Positions 18,838 to 29,321 of a stretch of 64,000 nt of DNA are shown piece by piece (position 1 is the first letter of the stretch; each line of letters opens with the position of its first letter). The position numbers and the translations under genes are program-made. The notes beneath the pieces were generated by a model. It saw only the letters and a program-made list of their open reading frames with translations, was not told the origin of the DNA and did no database searches. The stretch spans positions 85,989 through 149,988 of the forward strand of contig NZ_NIHB01000005.1 of the NCBI RefSeq assembly GCF_002591915.1. Reading direction: 5' to 3'. This DNA is from Marinicella litoralis. GTDB taxonomy: Bacteria; Pseudomonadota; Gammaproteobacteria; Xanthomonadales; Marinicellaceae.

Positions 18838-20172
18838 ATGAGTGGTAAAGTTTTTATAAGAACACATGGTTGTCAGATGAATGAATACGATTCTGACAAG
18901 ATGCAAGACGTGTTGCTGAAGTCGCATGGCTTAAGCATCACTGATGTGGAAGAAGATGCTGATGTGATTTTGATCAACACCTGTTCAATCCGTGAAAAAG
19001 CACAAGAAAAAGTATTTTCTCAATTAGGCCGTTGGCGCAAAATCAAAGAGAAAAATCCAGATGTCATCATTGGAGTGGGTGGCTGTGTCGCTTCACAAGA
19101 AGGGGAAGCCATCATCAAGCGAGCGCCTTATGTGGATTTGGTGTTTGGGCCACAAACCATTCATCGATTGCCAGAATTGTTGAATGAGCGCAATAAACAA
19201 CAAAAGCCGCAGGTAGACATTTCATTTCCTGAAATTGAAAAGTTCGATAACTTACCTAAACCCCGTAAAGACGGTCCATCTGCCTTTGTTTCAATCATGG
19301 AAGGATGCAGTAAATACTGTTCGTTTTGTGTGGTGCCCTATACCCGTGGTGAAGAAATGTCACGTCCAATGGATGGTGTGCTGTCTGAAATCATGCAATT
19401 GGCCGAACAAGGCGTAAAGGAAGTTAACTTATTGGGACAGAATGTCAATGCCTACAGGGGCTTATCACATGATGGTGACATTGTTGATTTGGCGTTGTTG
19501 ATTCACTATGTGGCTGCCATTGAAGGCATTGAGCGCATTCGTTTCACCACTTCACATCCCGTTGAATTCACCGATGGCTTGATTGAAGCATTCCGTGATG
19601 TACCAGAGTTGGCCAACTACCTACACTTGCCAGTACAGAGTGGTTCTGATCGCGTTTTGTCAATGATGAAACGGGGACACACCGCTTTGGAATACAAACA
19701 GAAGATTCGTAAATTACGTGAAGTCAGGCCTGACATCAGTTTGTCTTCTGATTTTATCGTAGGATTTCCTGGTGAGACTGCCAAGGATTTTGATGACACC
19801 ATCAAATTAATCACAGACATTGGCTTTGATCAATCATTCAGCTTTATTTATTCAGCGCGGCCTGGGACACCGGCCTCTTCGATGCCTGATTTGGTGTCTA
19901 TGGAAGAGAAAAAAGCCCGCTTGCAAAAATTACAAGCCACCATCAATGAAATGGCGGCCAAAATCAGCCAAGAAATGGTAGGCAGCACCCAGAGAATACT
20001 GGTCGAAGGCACCTCTAAGTGGTCTGATGAAGAATTGTCTGGTAAAACAGAAAACAACCGTGTGGTCAACTTTGCTGGCCCCAAACGTTTGGTAGGTGAA
20101 ATGGTCGATGTGGTCATCACCGAAGCTTTAAGAAACTCATTAAGAGGTCGTATTCTAATCAATGATGAATGA
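18838..20172 (+). CDS. miaB: tRNA-2-methylthio-N6-dimethylallyladenosine synthase
   Basis: Radical-SAM methylthiotransferase modifying i6A37 in tRNAs that read UNN codons. The N-terminal UPF0004 domain starts with [14 protein letters not shown] and holds the auxiliary-cluster cysteines (HGCQMN, NTCSIR, GGCVAS). The radical-SAM motif CSKYCSFC is near residue 157, and a C-terminal TRAM domain ends at GRILI. The length of 444 aa is normal. Its last 11 nt overlap the next gene, a tightly coupled arrangement conserved in many proteobacteria. Confidence 0.96.
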   Translation: MSGKVFIRTHGCQMNEYDSDKMQDVLLKSHGLSITDVEEDADVILINTCSIREKAQEKVFSQLGRWRKIKEKNPDVIIGVGGCVASQEGEAIIKRAPYVDLVFGPQTIHRLPELLNERNKQQKPQVDISFPEIEKFDNLPKPRKDGPSAFVSIMEGCSKYCSFCVVPYTRGEEMSRPMDGVLSEIMQLAEQGVKEVNLLGQNVNAYRGLSHDGDIVDLALLIHYVAAIEGIERIRFTTSHPVEFTDGLIEAFRDVPELANYLHLPVQSGSDRVLSMMKRGHTALEYKQKIRKLREVRPDISLSSDFIVGFPGETAKDFDDTIKLITDIGFDQSFSFIYSARPGTPASSMPDLVSMEEKKARLQKLQATINEMAAKISQEMVGSTQRILVEGTSKWSDEELSGKTENNRVVNFAGPKRLVGEMVDVVITEALRNSLRGRILINDE

Positions 20173-21136
20173 AATAAAAGAGCAGGGAAGCACGAACTCC
20201 ACCGTTCGTAACATGGAAATTTCTGACTTAAGCAATGGTGCCTTGGCCAATTTATATGGCCACCATGATGCCCACCTTAAACAGTTGTCAGAACACACCC
20301 AAACTGACATTCACGCCCGCGGCAATAAATTTCAAATAGAAGGCGGTGTTAGCCATGTAGAACATGCAGCCAAAATGCTGTTCTTGTTGGTTAAAGAAGC
20401 CAGAAAAGAGGCATTGAATCCAGAAATTGTGCACGTTATTTTGGCAGGTAATGCCACCAAACCGGATTATGAGCCACAAGAAGTGGCGATCAAAACCAAA
20501 GCGGGTGTAATCACCGGACGTTCTGACAATCAGAAAGAGTATCTACATAACATCGTCACCCATGACATCAATTTCGGCATTGGTCCGGCAGGCACCGGAA
20601 AAACCTACTTGGCCGTGGCTTGTGCGGTTGAAGCTTATATGAATGATCGGGTGCGCCGTTTGGTATTGGTCCGACCTGCTGTTGAAGCGGGTGAGCGATT
20701 GGGATTTCTGCCTGGTGATTTGAGCGACAAAGTGGACCCATATCTGCGTCCCTTGTACGATGCTTTGTATGACATGTTGGGTAACAACAAAGTTGAAAAA
20801 ATGCTGGAAAAAAACGAAATCGAAATTGCACCATTGGCCTTTATGCGCGGTCGTACTTTGAATGATGCTTATGTGATTTTGGATGAAGCACAAAATACCA
20901 CAGTCGAACAAATGAAAATGTTCCTGACCCGTACCGGTTTCAACACCACGGTAGTGGTGACCGGTGACATCACCCAAGTTGATTTGCGCCCAGGTGAAAA
21001 ATCTGGTTTGAAACATGCCATGGATATCTTACAAGACATCAAAGGCATCAGCTTCAGCTGGTTTAAATCCAAAGACGTGGTCAGACATTCGTTGGTACAA
21101 AAAATTGTTGATGCTTACGACAACCAGAAAAAATAA
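20162..21136 (+). CDS. ybeZ: PhoH-family ATPase YbeZ
   Basis: Cytoplasmic ATPase (324 aa) linked to ribosome and RNA maturation together with YbeY. An N-terminal KH-like region (about 20-110) is followed by a PhoH ATPase core with Walker [12 protein letters not shown] and Walker [12 protein letters not shown], then [17 protein letters not shown]. Two ATGs in tandem (20162, 20165) are possible starts, both inside the end of miaB. It is followed by ybeY after 17 nt. Confidence 0.93.
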   Translation: MMNEIKEQGSTNSTVRNMEISDLSNGALANLYGHHDAHLKQLSEHTQTDIHARGNKFQIEGGVSHVEHAAKMLFLLVKEARKEALNPEIVHVILAGNATKPDYEPQEVAIKTKAGVITGRSDNQKEYLHNIVTHDINFGIGPAGTGKTYLAVACAVEAYMNDRVRRLVLVRPAVEAGERLGFLPGDLSDKVDPYLRPLYDALYDMLGNNKVEKMLEKNEIEIAPLAFMRGRTLNDAYVILDEAQNTTVEQMKMFLTRTGFNTTVVVTGDITQVDLRPGEKSGLKHAMDILQDIKGISFSWFKSKDVVRHSLVQKIVDAYDNQKK

Positions 21137-21153
21137 GCGTCAGAGGATTCAGT

Positions 21154-21597
21154 ATGATTAGCCTCGAATTAATCAACGAAAACAACTTGGCAGCACCTGA
21201 TTCTGCCCAATTCCAAATTTGGTTGAATCAGGTTGCTGAAAAACTGAACATCACTGGCGAAATTTGTATCAAGATTGTGGATGAAACTGAAAGCCACGAT
21301 TTAAACCACAGCTACCGTGGCATAGCCAAGCCGACCAATGTATTGTCCTTCCCTGCCGAAATACCTGATTTCGTTGAGTCCACCCATTTAGGCGACCTCG
21401 CGATTTGTGCGCCGGTGGTCATCAGAGAGTCAGTAGATCAAAACAAACCAGCGGTCAACCATTGGGCCCACATGAGCATCCACGGCACCTTGCATTTATT
21501 GGGTTATGATCACATCGAAGATGTCGATGCTGAGGAGATGGAAACTCTGGAAATAGAGTTGTTGAAAGCATTGGGTATGGTTGATCCATACCATTGA
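21154..21597 (+). CDS. ybeY: Endoribonuclease YbeY
   Basis: Zinc-dependent RNase needed for 16S rRNA 3'-end maturation and ribosome quality control. The zinc site HGTLHLLGYDH is intact, preceded by NVLSFPAEIP. 147 aa. It is the last recognisable gene of the nudix-miaB-ybeZ-ybeY cluster. The CorC/YbeX and Lnt genes that often follow are absent. Confidence 0.94.
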   Translation: MISLELINENNLAAPDSAQFQIWLNQVAEKLNITGEICIKIVDETESHDLNHSYRGIAKPTNVLSFPAEIPDFVESTHLGDLAICAPVVIRESVDQNKPAVNHWAHMSIHGTLHLLGYDHIEDVDAEEMETLEIELLKALGMVDPYH

Positions 21598-21715
21598 ATT
21601 TTCAATCGTTTAAAAACCCCTGACACCCATGGTTGGTATTGGCCAATAGCTGATCAATCCTTGTTGTATAATTTACTGGACAATTTACCTGGCATAACGC
21701 CAGCAGGAGGAAACG

Positions 21716-22069
21716 ATGAATTATATTGATGGTTTTGTGGCAGCAGTTCCAATTAAGAATAAAGATCAATACATTGAGCATGCCAAATTATGCGCTGAGG
21801 TCTTTAAGGACAATGGGGCGCTAAAGATCATAGAGTCATGGGGTGAAAATGTCCCGGATGGAGAGGTGACTTCATTACCCATGGCAGTGAAATGTAAACC
21901 AGACGAAACAGTGGTTTTTTCAACCGTTGTTTGGCCTTCCAAGGAGGTCCGTGATGCAGGTTGGCAAGCAGTGATGGAAGACCCCAGAATGCATCCAGAT
22001 CAAAACCCCATGCCTTTTGACGGCAAACGCATGATTTATGGTGGTTTTGATGTCATCTTAGACGTCTAG
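21716..22069 (+). CDS. DUF1428 family protein (YbaA-like)
   Basis: 117 aa with the DUF1428 pattern (MNYIDGFVAAVP, IESWGENVPDG, VVFSTVVWPSKEVRD, GKRMIYGGFDVIL). This is a dimeric alpha/beta-barrel (ferredoxin-like) fold of unknown activity. AGGAGG at 21705-21710 is a strong ribosome-binding site, and TATAAT at 21666 may be the -10. It stands alone. Confidence 0.85.
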   Translation: MNYIDGFVAAVPIKNKDQYIEHAKLCAEVFKDNGALKIIESWGENVPDGEVTSLPMAVKCKPDETVVFSTVVWPSKEVRDAGWQAVMEDPRMHPDQNPMPFDGKRMIYGGFDVILDV

Positions 22070-22178
22070 GTTGGGTTGGTTTTTTGATCAATCAGGGTGT
22101 AAGTTCGATCTTGACGATGAACACAACAAATCTTGACGGAAAGGGTGTTATTCAGTCAAACTACTTAATTTAACCGGA

Positions 22179-22673
22179 ATGATTCAAATGATGAAATGGG
22201 TGTTTATGATTGCCAGTCTGTTGCTGATGACTTTTTCAGCTGGTATGGCTGCCGATCAGAAGTCAGGGGTGGAGGCTTTACCTTCTGATCTTAGGGCTTT
22301 GCTGCGGCAAGAAATGAGGGCGATTGAAACCGCCATGAAAGACATGGTTTCATTCATTGCCGCTGGAAACTATAAACAGACAGAACAATTGGCCAGCCAA
22401 ATTGAAAACAGTTTTATTCTCAAACAAAACCTCACGCAAGCACAAATGCATCAATTGCATACCTTGTTGCCAGAAGATTTTTTACAACAAGACCTTCAAT
22501 TTCATTACTATGCCGGCATGCTACAACATGTGGCCGCCAACAAAAAACCAGAATTGGTGGCATTTTATTATGGCCAGTTGCTTGAATCATGTGGCAGCTG
22601 TCACCAAGCCCATGCCCAACACCAGTTTCCGTTGTATCAGAAAACGCCTGAGGCGAAACAACATGGGCATTGA
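22179..22673 (+). CDS. Periplasmic c-type cytochrome, cytochrome c'-like
   Basis: 164 aa with a signal peptide ending near AGMA/AD. It is mostly helical, and the single heme-binding motif Cys138-Gly-Ser-Cys141-His142 is close to the C-terminus, the position seen in four-helix cytochrome c' proteins. Those proteins usually bind heme with an open or weak distal site and handle NO or small ligands. His-rich ends (HAQHQFP, KQHGH) are unusual. Heme attachment is expected; the c' assignment rests on architecture only. Confidence 0.65.
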   Translation: MIQMMKWVFMIASLLLMTFSAGMAADQKSGVEALPSDLRALLRQEMRAIETAMKDMVSFIAAGNYKQTEQLASQIENSFILKQNLTQAQMHQLHTLLPEDFLQQDLQFHYYAGMLQHVAANKKPELVAFYYGQLLESCGSCHQAHAQHQFPLYQKTPEAKQHGH

Positions 22674-22808
22674 AGCTTGAGCAGAAACTTTTCCCCCTGC
22701 GTTTCTAGGCGCTGTCTGTTAAGTGATTGACTGAGTCAAAGCTGAGATTCAATTAAACTTAACCACTGCTTGGGGGTCAATCTATACAAGTGTTCTTGAT
22801 TTTGACAG

Positions 22809-23534
22809 GTGATGGCTTTGAGTGTACGTGTTTATGTTATTTTGTTGTTATTTGGTGTGGCCTTGGTTGGCTATTTATTGGGCCGACCTTATTGGCACCC
22901 TGTTTACGTGAAAGCCTTTGGTGCCAGAACTGTGGCCGAGGTGATCAATCAATATGGCGATGCGGCTCGAAAGGTGCTCAAACCACAGTTTACATCTGTC
23001 GGTTTATCCTATCCTCCGCAAAAGATCGCACTGTTGGCGTTCAAAGACCGCAATCAGCTTGAACTGTGGGCTTCCAGTCATGATCAATGGCGTCAGGTTA
23101 CAGATTACACCATCAGGGCAGCCAGTGGAGTGCTCGGGCCGAAATTACGTGAAGGTGACAGACAGGTTCCCGAAGGCCTGTACCAAATCATTGGACTCAA
23201 TCCAAACAGTTCATACCATTTGTCAATGAAACTCAATTACCCCAATTCCTTTGATCTTAAGTGGGCTCAGCTAGAAAACAGAGACCAGCCTGGCAGTGAT
23301 ATATTTATTCATGGCAAAGCCGTTTCTATAGGATGTTTAGCGATGGGTGATGAGGTCATCGAACAATTATTTACTTTGGTGGCTGATGTGGGCAAACACA
23401 ATGTTCAGGTCATTATTGCGCCTACCGACCCCAGAAAAACCCCGCTTGTTCCAACTGTTGGATCACCTGCCTGGGTCACTGAGTTGTATCAAAACATCAC
23501 AGCCGCTTTTACCAGGTTCAGGCTGCAGTCTTGA
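22809..23534 (+). CDS. L,D-transpeptidase (YkuD domain), YafK-like
   Basis: Peptidoglycan-modifying enzyme anchored by an N-terminal helix (about residues 6-25). The YkuD motif is present as FIHG-x-A-x-x-x-GC: His168 and catalytic Cys176 in IHGKAVSIGCLAMGD. The domain arrangement and QVPEGLYQI segment resemble YafK/ErfK-type proteins that cut or form 3-3 cross-links or lipoprotein links. The start is GTG at 22809 or the adjoining ATG at 22812. It has no operon partner. Confidence 0.82.
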   Translation: MMALSVRVYVILLLFGVALVGYLLGRPYWHPVYVKAFGARTVAEVINQYGDAARKVLKPQFTSVGLSYPPQKIALLAFKDRNQLELWASSHDQWRQVTDYTIRAASGVLGPKLREGDRQVPEGLYQIIGLNPNSSYHLSMKLNYPNSFDLKWAQLENRDQPGSDIFIHGKAVSIGCLAMGDEVIEQLFTLVADVGKHNVQVIIAPTDPRKTPLVPTVGSPAWVTELYQNITAAFTRFRLQS

Positions 23535-23606
23535 TACACCTTGACTTATGTAATGTAAATTAATTGATGCATTAAGTACATATACTGGCTTAAAGTAAAA
23601 TTAAAT

Positions 23607-23627
23607 ATACATTAAACCTAAATGTAT
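23607..23627. promoter_or_regulatory. Inverted repeat upstream of hipB (possible operator)
   Basis: ATACATT and AATGTAT are 7-bp arms around a 7-nt centre, about 90 nt before hipB. HipB-type proteins repress their own operon, so this is a candidate site. It is not the E. coli TATCC-N8-GGATA form. Confidence 0.3.
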
Positions 23628-23717
23628 TTGCTTTTAATGCAAAGATAAGTTACCATAACAAGGGTGATAACTATACAATGAATAGAAAACTATCCTTAAC
23701 AATTGGTGAGACAAGCA

Positions 23718-24080
23718 ATGAATTTCAACTCAATGACAGATCAAGCCGTGGCTAAAGAACTGGGTCGCAGGATTGAACAATTGCGCTTAGAGCGAGATTT
23801 AACTCAACAAGCTGTGGCTGATGAGGTGGGTTTGTCGCGAATCAGTTACCGCCGTCTGGAGGCCGGTGAAGCCAAATTAGTCAATGTGGTGGCGGTGTTG
23901 CGGGTTTTTGGACAGGTGTCTTTGTTAGATCATGCCATTCCTGACACGGTATTCAGTCCGATGGAGCAGTTGAAGTTACAAGGCAAAAAACGACAAAGGG
24001 CATCTGGCAGCAGAAAGTTGTCAAGCCAAACAGAGTCGGGCGATGAAACGACCCACCAAGAAAAAGCTATGGACTGGTGA
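23718..24080 (+). CDS. hipB: HipB-like antitoxin (XRE-family HTH)
   Basis: 120 aa. The HTH occupies about residues 10-65 (LGRRIEQLRLERDLTQQAVADEVGLSRISYRRLEAGE), and a basic, flexible tail follows (KKRQRASGSRKL). In HipBA modules this protein binds the HipA kinase and represses the operon. The ATG at 23718 is preferred to a TTG five codons earlier. The stop TGA shares two bases with the ATG of hipA (TGATG), so translation is coupled. Confidence 0.8.
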   Translation: MNFNSMTDQAVAKELGRRIEQLRLERDLTQQAVADEVGLSRISYRRLEAGEAKLVNVVAVLRVFGQVSLLDHAIPDTVFSPMEQLKLQGKKRQRASGSRKLSSQTESGDETTHQEKAMDW

Positions 24081-25414
24081 TGAATCAATTGGCTGAAATC
24101 AGATTGTGGGGCCACTTGGTGGGTGCTTTGGCTTACCAACAAAAAACGGGGTTCAGTACTTTTGAATATTCGCCTGAATGGCGCCAATTGGGGGCAGAAA
24201 TTGCACCGATTACCATGCCATTGGCTGCCACCAAATACAGTTTTCCAAGCCTGAATTACGAAACATTTCATGGCTTACCAGGCATCTTTGCAGACGCATT
24301 ACCCGATGACTTTGGCAATGCAGTGATCAATGCCTGGCTCAGTCGTCAAGGCAGGGACACAAAATCATTCTCTCCGGTGGAGCGCTTGTTGTATACCGGT
24401 ACCAGAGGCATGGGTGCTTTGGAGTTCTTGCCGATGCTGGACAGGGGTTACCAAGCAGGGGAGGTGTTGGACATGACGTCTTTGATTGGTATGGCACAAC
24501 ACATACTGGATCAGCGCGCAGGTTTGAATAAGCACTTCGATGGCAACCAACAGAACAACAGCCAAAGCAACAACGAGCCCAATAACAGTGCCATGCATGC
24601 GATTCTTCAGGTAGGCACATCGGCCGGTGGTGCGCGAGCCAAAGCAGTGATTGCCATCAACCAAGAACGCAGTGAAATACGTTCAGGTCAAGTGCCAGCT
24701 CCAGCAGGGTTTGAGCATTATCTATTGAAGTTTGATGGGGTGGAAGAACACAAAACCAACAGCGAAACTTTTGGAGATCCACAAGGCTATGGACGAATGG
24801 AGTATGCTTATTATTTGATGGCACTGGATGCCGGTATAAGCATGGCGCCCAGTGAATTGTTACTCGAGGGACGTCGCGCACACTTTATGACCAAGCGCTT
24901 TGATCGCATAGGCAACCACAAATGCCATTACCAGTCATTGTGTGGTATGGCCCATGCCGATTTTAAACAACCAGGTGCTTTCAGTTATGAAGAATTGTTG
25001 TCAGTGGCCAGACAGTTACGCTTACCCCGAACTGACGCCATTGAGTTGTACCGGCGGATGGTGTTCAATGTGGTGGCACGGAACCACGATGACCATTGTA
25101 AAAATTTTGGTTTTGTGAAAAATGATTTAACCGATTCATGGCGTTTATCACCAGCTTTTGATGTGGCCTATAGTTATAAGCCAGGATCACCCTGGGTGTC
25201 ATCACACCAACTGAGTCTCAATGGCAAGCGCGATCATTTTAAACGCTCTGACTTGCTTGAAGTAGCGAAAGCGATTGCCAACTTTCGAACCGCCGATGAG
25301 CTGATTGACGAAGTTTTGTCAGTGGTCGCCAAGTGGCCAGAGTATGCAGAAAAGGCTGGCGTAGATGAACGCTTTGCTGCTGATATTTTCAGCCACTTAA
25401 GGTTAACTATTTAG
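24080..25414 (+). CDS. hipA: HipA-family serine/threonine kinase toxin
   Basis: 444 aa with the HipA N-terminal beta domain and kinase C-lobe. Recognisable are LPGIFADALPDDFGN, the glycine-rich loop GTSAGGARAKAV, the catalytic loop NHDDHCKNFGFV, and LSPAFDVAYS for the metal-binding DFG-like segment. E. coli HipA inactivates glutamyl-tRNA synthetase by phosphorylation, causing persistence; the target here may differ. A low-complexity N/Q insert (NQQNNSQSNNEPNN) sits before the glycine-rich loop. It overlaps hipB and is followed by a GNAT gene after 9 nt. Confidence 0.85.
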   Translation: MNQLAEIRLWGHLVGALAYQQKTGFSTFEYSPEWRQLGAEIAPITMPLAATKYSFPSLNYETFHGLPGIFADALPDDFGNAVINAWLSRQGRDTKSFSPVERLLYTGTRGMGALEFLPMLDRGYQAGEVLDMTSLIGMAQHILDQRAGLNKHFDGNQQNNSQSNNEPNNSAMHAILQVGTSAGGARAKAVIAINQERSEIRSGQVPAPAGFEHYLLKFDGVEEHKTNSETFGDPQGYGRMEYAYYLMALDAGISMAPSELLLEGRRAHFMTKRFDRIGNHKCHYQSLCGMAHADFKQPGAFSYEELLSVARQLRLPRTDAIELYRRMVFNVVARNHDDHCKNFGFVKNDLTDSWRLSPAFDVAYSYKPGSPWVSSHQLSLNGKRDHFKRSDLLEVAKAIANFRTADELIDEVLSVVAKWPEYAEKAGVDERFAADIFSHLRLTI

Positions 25415-25423
25415 CAGTAAACC

Positions 25424-25921
25424 ATGACAATCCATTACCGAACTTACCGAACAAGTGATCAACAACAAGTCGTTGATTTAATCATCGGGATTCAAAGCGA
25501 AGAATTTGGCGTGGCGATTACAGTTGAGGATCAGCCAGATTTAAGTGACATCCCCGACTTTTATCAACAAGGCAATGGTCATTTTTGGGTCGCTATCTAT
25601 GAGGATCGAGTGGTCGGCACCATCGCATTGCTTGACATCGGTAAACAACAGCTGGCGTTGCGAAAAATGTTTGTGGCAGCAGCCTTCCGAGGTTCAGCAT
25701 CAGGTGTGGCCCAAAGCTTGCTCAAACGATCTCATCAATGGGCCATAGAACAAGGTGTTACCGATATATATTTGGGCACCATAGACGTGTATCAGGCGGC
25801 CATGCGGTTTTATGAAAAAAATGGCTATAACAAAATCAAAAAATCAAACTTGCCTCAATCCTTTCCGTTGATCGCGGTGGATAATGTGTTTTATCGAAAA
25901 CACTTACAGTACAACTGCTGA
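25424..25921 (+). CDS. GNAT-family N-acetyltransferase in the hipBA operon
   Basis: 165 aa with the GNAT fold: an N-terminal strand pair, the acetyl-CoA loop region (LRKMFVAAAFRGSASGVAQSLLKRS) and the motif B tail AAMRFYEKNGYNKI. The start is 9 nt after the hipA stop, so it is probably cotranscribed. The canonical Q/RxxGxG/A loop reads RGSASG, slightly degenerate. Whether it acts on HipA, tRNA or a small molecule is unknown. Confidence 0.78.
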   Translation: MTIHYRTYRTSDQQQVVDLIIGIQSEEFGVAITVEDQPDLSDIPDFYQQGNGHFWVAIYEDRVVGTIALLDIGKQQLALRKMFVAAAFRGSASGVAQSLLKRSHQWAIEQGVTDIYLGTIDVYQAAMRFYEKNGYNKIKKSNLPQSFPLIAVDNVFYRKHLQYNC

Positions 25922-26001
25922 GTTTGGGTGAAGGCTGTACTGATTCCCATCGCCAGATCCAGATAAACTTGCTGTGTTAGAATAATGACTCTGACCGGCC
26001 A

Positions 26002-26652
26002 ATGTCTGCGATAAAAATCATGAAAAACTGCTGTAAACCATCACTTCATCCCGCAAAAACGACTGTGCGCCTTGGCCTATGCCTGTTGCTAATTATCTCC
26101 ACTGCTGAAGTATTGGCCCATGAACCTGATCAGGCTTCAATCGATGCCACCATGCGCGACATTGGAATCATGTACATCATCAGTGATGACAGAAAGCTGC
26201 CCAAAGAAAACCGCATCAAATGGGAAGCAGGGTTGGCAGAATACATTGATTTCGCGTCATTGAATCAGGGCATGAAAGAGCGGGTCAAAGCGGCCATTAA
26301 GCTTGCCGATGAAGCCAATATGGATGAAACAATGGCCACTCAAATAGCAGAAAAAGCGGTGCGGTTTTTAGTTCCCAGGGAATTGTCAAACTACATGCAG
26401 GCTTATCTGAGAGCGAAAGCCAAGGTGGCTGAGTTGCTACCTTGTGATCAAGTCTATGAACAGGAAACAGCCGATGGTTTTACCCTGTGTGTGCGACATG
26501 TATCAAAACATGAAAGGCATGTGGTTTTTATGGGTGACGATTTGTCACAACTGGTCAGTTTGGAGTTTCAAAAGCGAAAACGCTGGATGTTGGTTAACAT
26601 CAATGCGCCCATTTCAGAAAAAAAACTGTTAACCCTTACCATGTGGAAATAA
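26002..26652 (+). CDS. Exported protein of unknown function
   Basis: 216 aa. A basic start (MSAIKIMKNCCKPSLHPAKTT) precedes a hydrophobic segment and a probable signal-peptidase site (AEVLA/HEP). The mature part is mostly helical and charged, with two cysteines (LPCDQ, TLCVR) that could form a disulfide. No family is recognised. It lies alone between the hip operon and the convergent formaldehyde genes. The start could also be the ATG seven codons further in (MKNCCK). Confidence 0.5.
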   Translation: MSAIKIMKNCCKPSLHPAKTTVRLGLCLLLIISTAEVLAHEPDQASIDATMRDIGIMYIISDDRKLPKENRIKWEAGLAEYIDFASLNQGMKERVKAAIKLADEANMDETMATQIAEKAVRFLVPRELSNYMQAYLRAKAKVAELLPCDQVYEQETADGFTLCVRHVSKHERHVVFMGDDLSQLVSLEFQKRKRWMLVNINAPISEKKLLTLTMWK

Positions 26653-26702
26653 GCTTGGCTTTTTATCCAGTTGAGGGTTCAATAAAAGACCAAATCAAGC
26701 CA

Positions 26703-27542
26703 TCAATCTGACTTTAAGTATTTGGCATGATAGACCAAATGATCTTCAATAAAGCTGCTGATAAAATAATAGCTGTGATCATAACCTTGTTGCATCCGGA
26801 GATTCAATGGGTGCTGATTGGCCTCACAGGCAGCGACCAATAACTCTGGTTTTAAATACGCTTCAAGAAATTCATCGTCAGTGCCTTGATCAATCAACAG
26901 CGGCATTTTATTTTGTGTGTTTTTGATCAATTCAACGGTGTCGTATTGTTCCCATTGGCTCCTATCTTCGCCTAAATATCCGCTAAATGCCTTGATTCCC
27001 CAATCGTTTTGGGTTGGGGCTACTATGGGTGCAAATGCACTGACCGATCGGTATTTGCCGGGATTCTTTAAAGCCATGGTTAAAGCACCATGACCACCCA
27101 TGGAATGACCGAAAATGGATGAGCTATTGGTTTGGATTGGAAAGTTTTGTTCAATGATTTCAGGCAATTCATGCACCACGTAGTCGTACATCTGGTAATT
27201 TTTGGCCCAGGGTTCAGCCGTGGCATTCAAGTAAAACCCAGCTCCAGAGCCAAAATCATAACTGTCGTCCTCACCTTCAATCCCTAAATTTCGTGGGCTG
27301 GTGTCCATGGTCACCAAGGCAATGCCATGTTCAGCTGCATATTTTTGTGCACCTGACTTGATCATGAAATTTTCTTCGGTACAAGTTAAACCAGAGAGGA
27401 AGTACAGCACAGGCACTTGATGCGTTTGTGCTTGAGGTGGCAAATAAACCGCAAAGCCCATCGAACAATTGTTCACTTTCGAAAGGTGTTGGTAAAAGGA
27501 AAGTTCGCCGCCGTGTAGTTTGTTTTTACTTTTCAATTCCAT
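26703..27542 (-). CDS. fghA: S-formylglutathione hydrolase
   Basis: Hydrolyses S-formylglutathione to formate and glutathione, the second step of formaldehyde detoxification. It is an esterase-D alpha/beta hydrolase of 279 aa with nucleophile Ser147 in GHSMGGHG, an Asp in QGTDDEF and a His in GYDHSYYF. The ATG at 27542 is preferred: it has GGAG upstream and gives the usual MELKSKNKLHGG start. A TTG at 27560 would overlap frmA. It follows frmA by 14 nt in the same operon. Confidence 0.93.
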   Translation of the reverse strand: MELKSKNKLHGGELSFYQHLSKVNNCSMGFAVYLPPQAQTHQVPVLYFLSGLTCTEENFMIKSGAQKYAAEHGIALVTMDTSPRNLGIEGEDDSYDFGSGAGFYLNATAEPWAKNYQMYDYVVHELPEIIEQNFPIQTNSSSIFGHSMGGHGALTMALKNPGKYRSVSAFAPIVAPTQNDWGIKAFSGYLGEDRSQWEQYDTVELIKNTQNKMPLLIDQGTDDEFLEAYLKPELLVAACEANQHPLNLRMQQGYDHSYYFISSFIEDHLVYHAKYLKSD

Positions 27543-27556
27543 GCATAAGCTCCGGT

Positions 27557-28678
<1,122 letters not shown>

Positions 28679-28740
28679 CTAAGAGTATGGCATTTAATAA
28701 TAACACAGCTGAAATGTCGTTGCGCTTTCATGTGATCGTT

Positions 28741-29301
28741 TTAATGCTGTAAATTGAGCAAAACAATCCTCCACATGACCCCTTTACTTGAATATATATC
28801 TAAGGTCTCAAACCCAACTTTTTCATGGGCTCTGATTGAACGTGTATTGGTTTCGGCAATTTCTGTGATGATGAATTTAAAATGCGGTGACATTTGCTGT
28901 TTCATGCCTTGATAGAGTGCTGCAAAAACTCCTTGTGAGCGATGTGATTTTGCGATACAAATTTGACCCATGATAAAATATTGATCAGGTTGAATGATGT
29001 TGTTTTGGTATCGCAGGGCATTAATTCTTTTAAACATCGGTAACAGTACCGAAATTTTAGTTGAAAATTCTTGTAACATTACCAGCGCATAGCCCACCAC
29101 TTCATCGCTATTTTTGGCGATGGTGTGTGGATGTTTCTGATTCATTTCATGCAAAATGGAAAAATCATGTTTGACCGTAACAAACCCTTGTGATTTGGCC
29201 TCTTCAGGTGAAACGTTTGCGGCCAAGTTTTCTTTTTGAAGCTTTAATATTCCCAATATATCTTGTCTTGTTCTGGCGGCTGTGATTTTAATATGACTCA
29301 T
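28741..29301 (-). CDS. GNAT-family N-acetyltransferase
   Basis: 186 aa. The acetyl-CoA loop is visible as CIAKSHRSQGVFAALYQGM, followed by AETNTRSIRAHEKVGFETL, the standard motif-B tail. ATG 29301 is taken as the start; the TTG at 29334 lies inside the preceding CDF gene. It is the third gene of a minus-strand run (CMD, CDF, GNAT). The substrate is unknown. Confidence 0.8.
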   Translation of the reverse strand: MSHIKITAARTRQDILGILKLQKENLAANVSPEEAKSQGFVTVKHDFSILHEMNQKHPHTIAKNSDEVVGYALVMLQEFSTKISVLLPMFKRINALRYQNNIIQPDQYFIMGQICIAKSHRSQGVFAALYQGMKQQMSPHFKFIITEIAETNTRSIRAHEKVGFETLDIYSSKGVMWRIVLLNLQH

Positions 29302-29321
29302 GATGGTGTGGTAGTTGGAAT

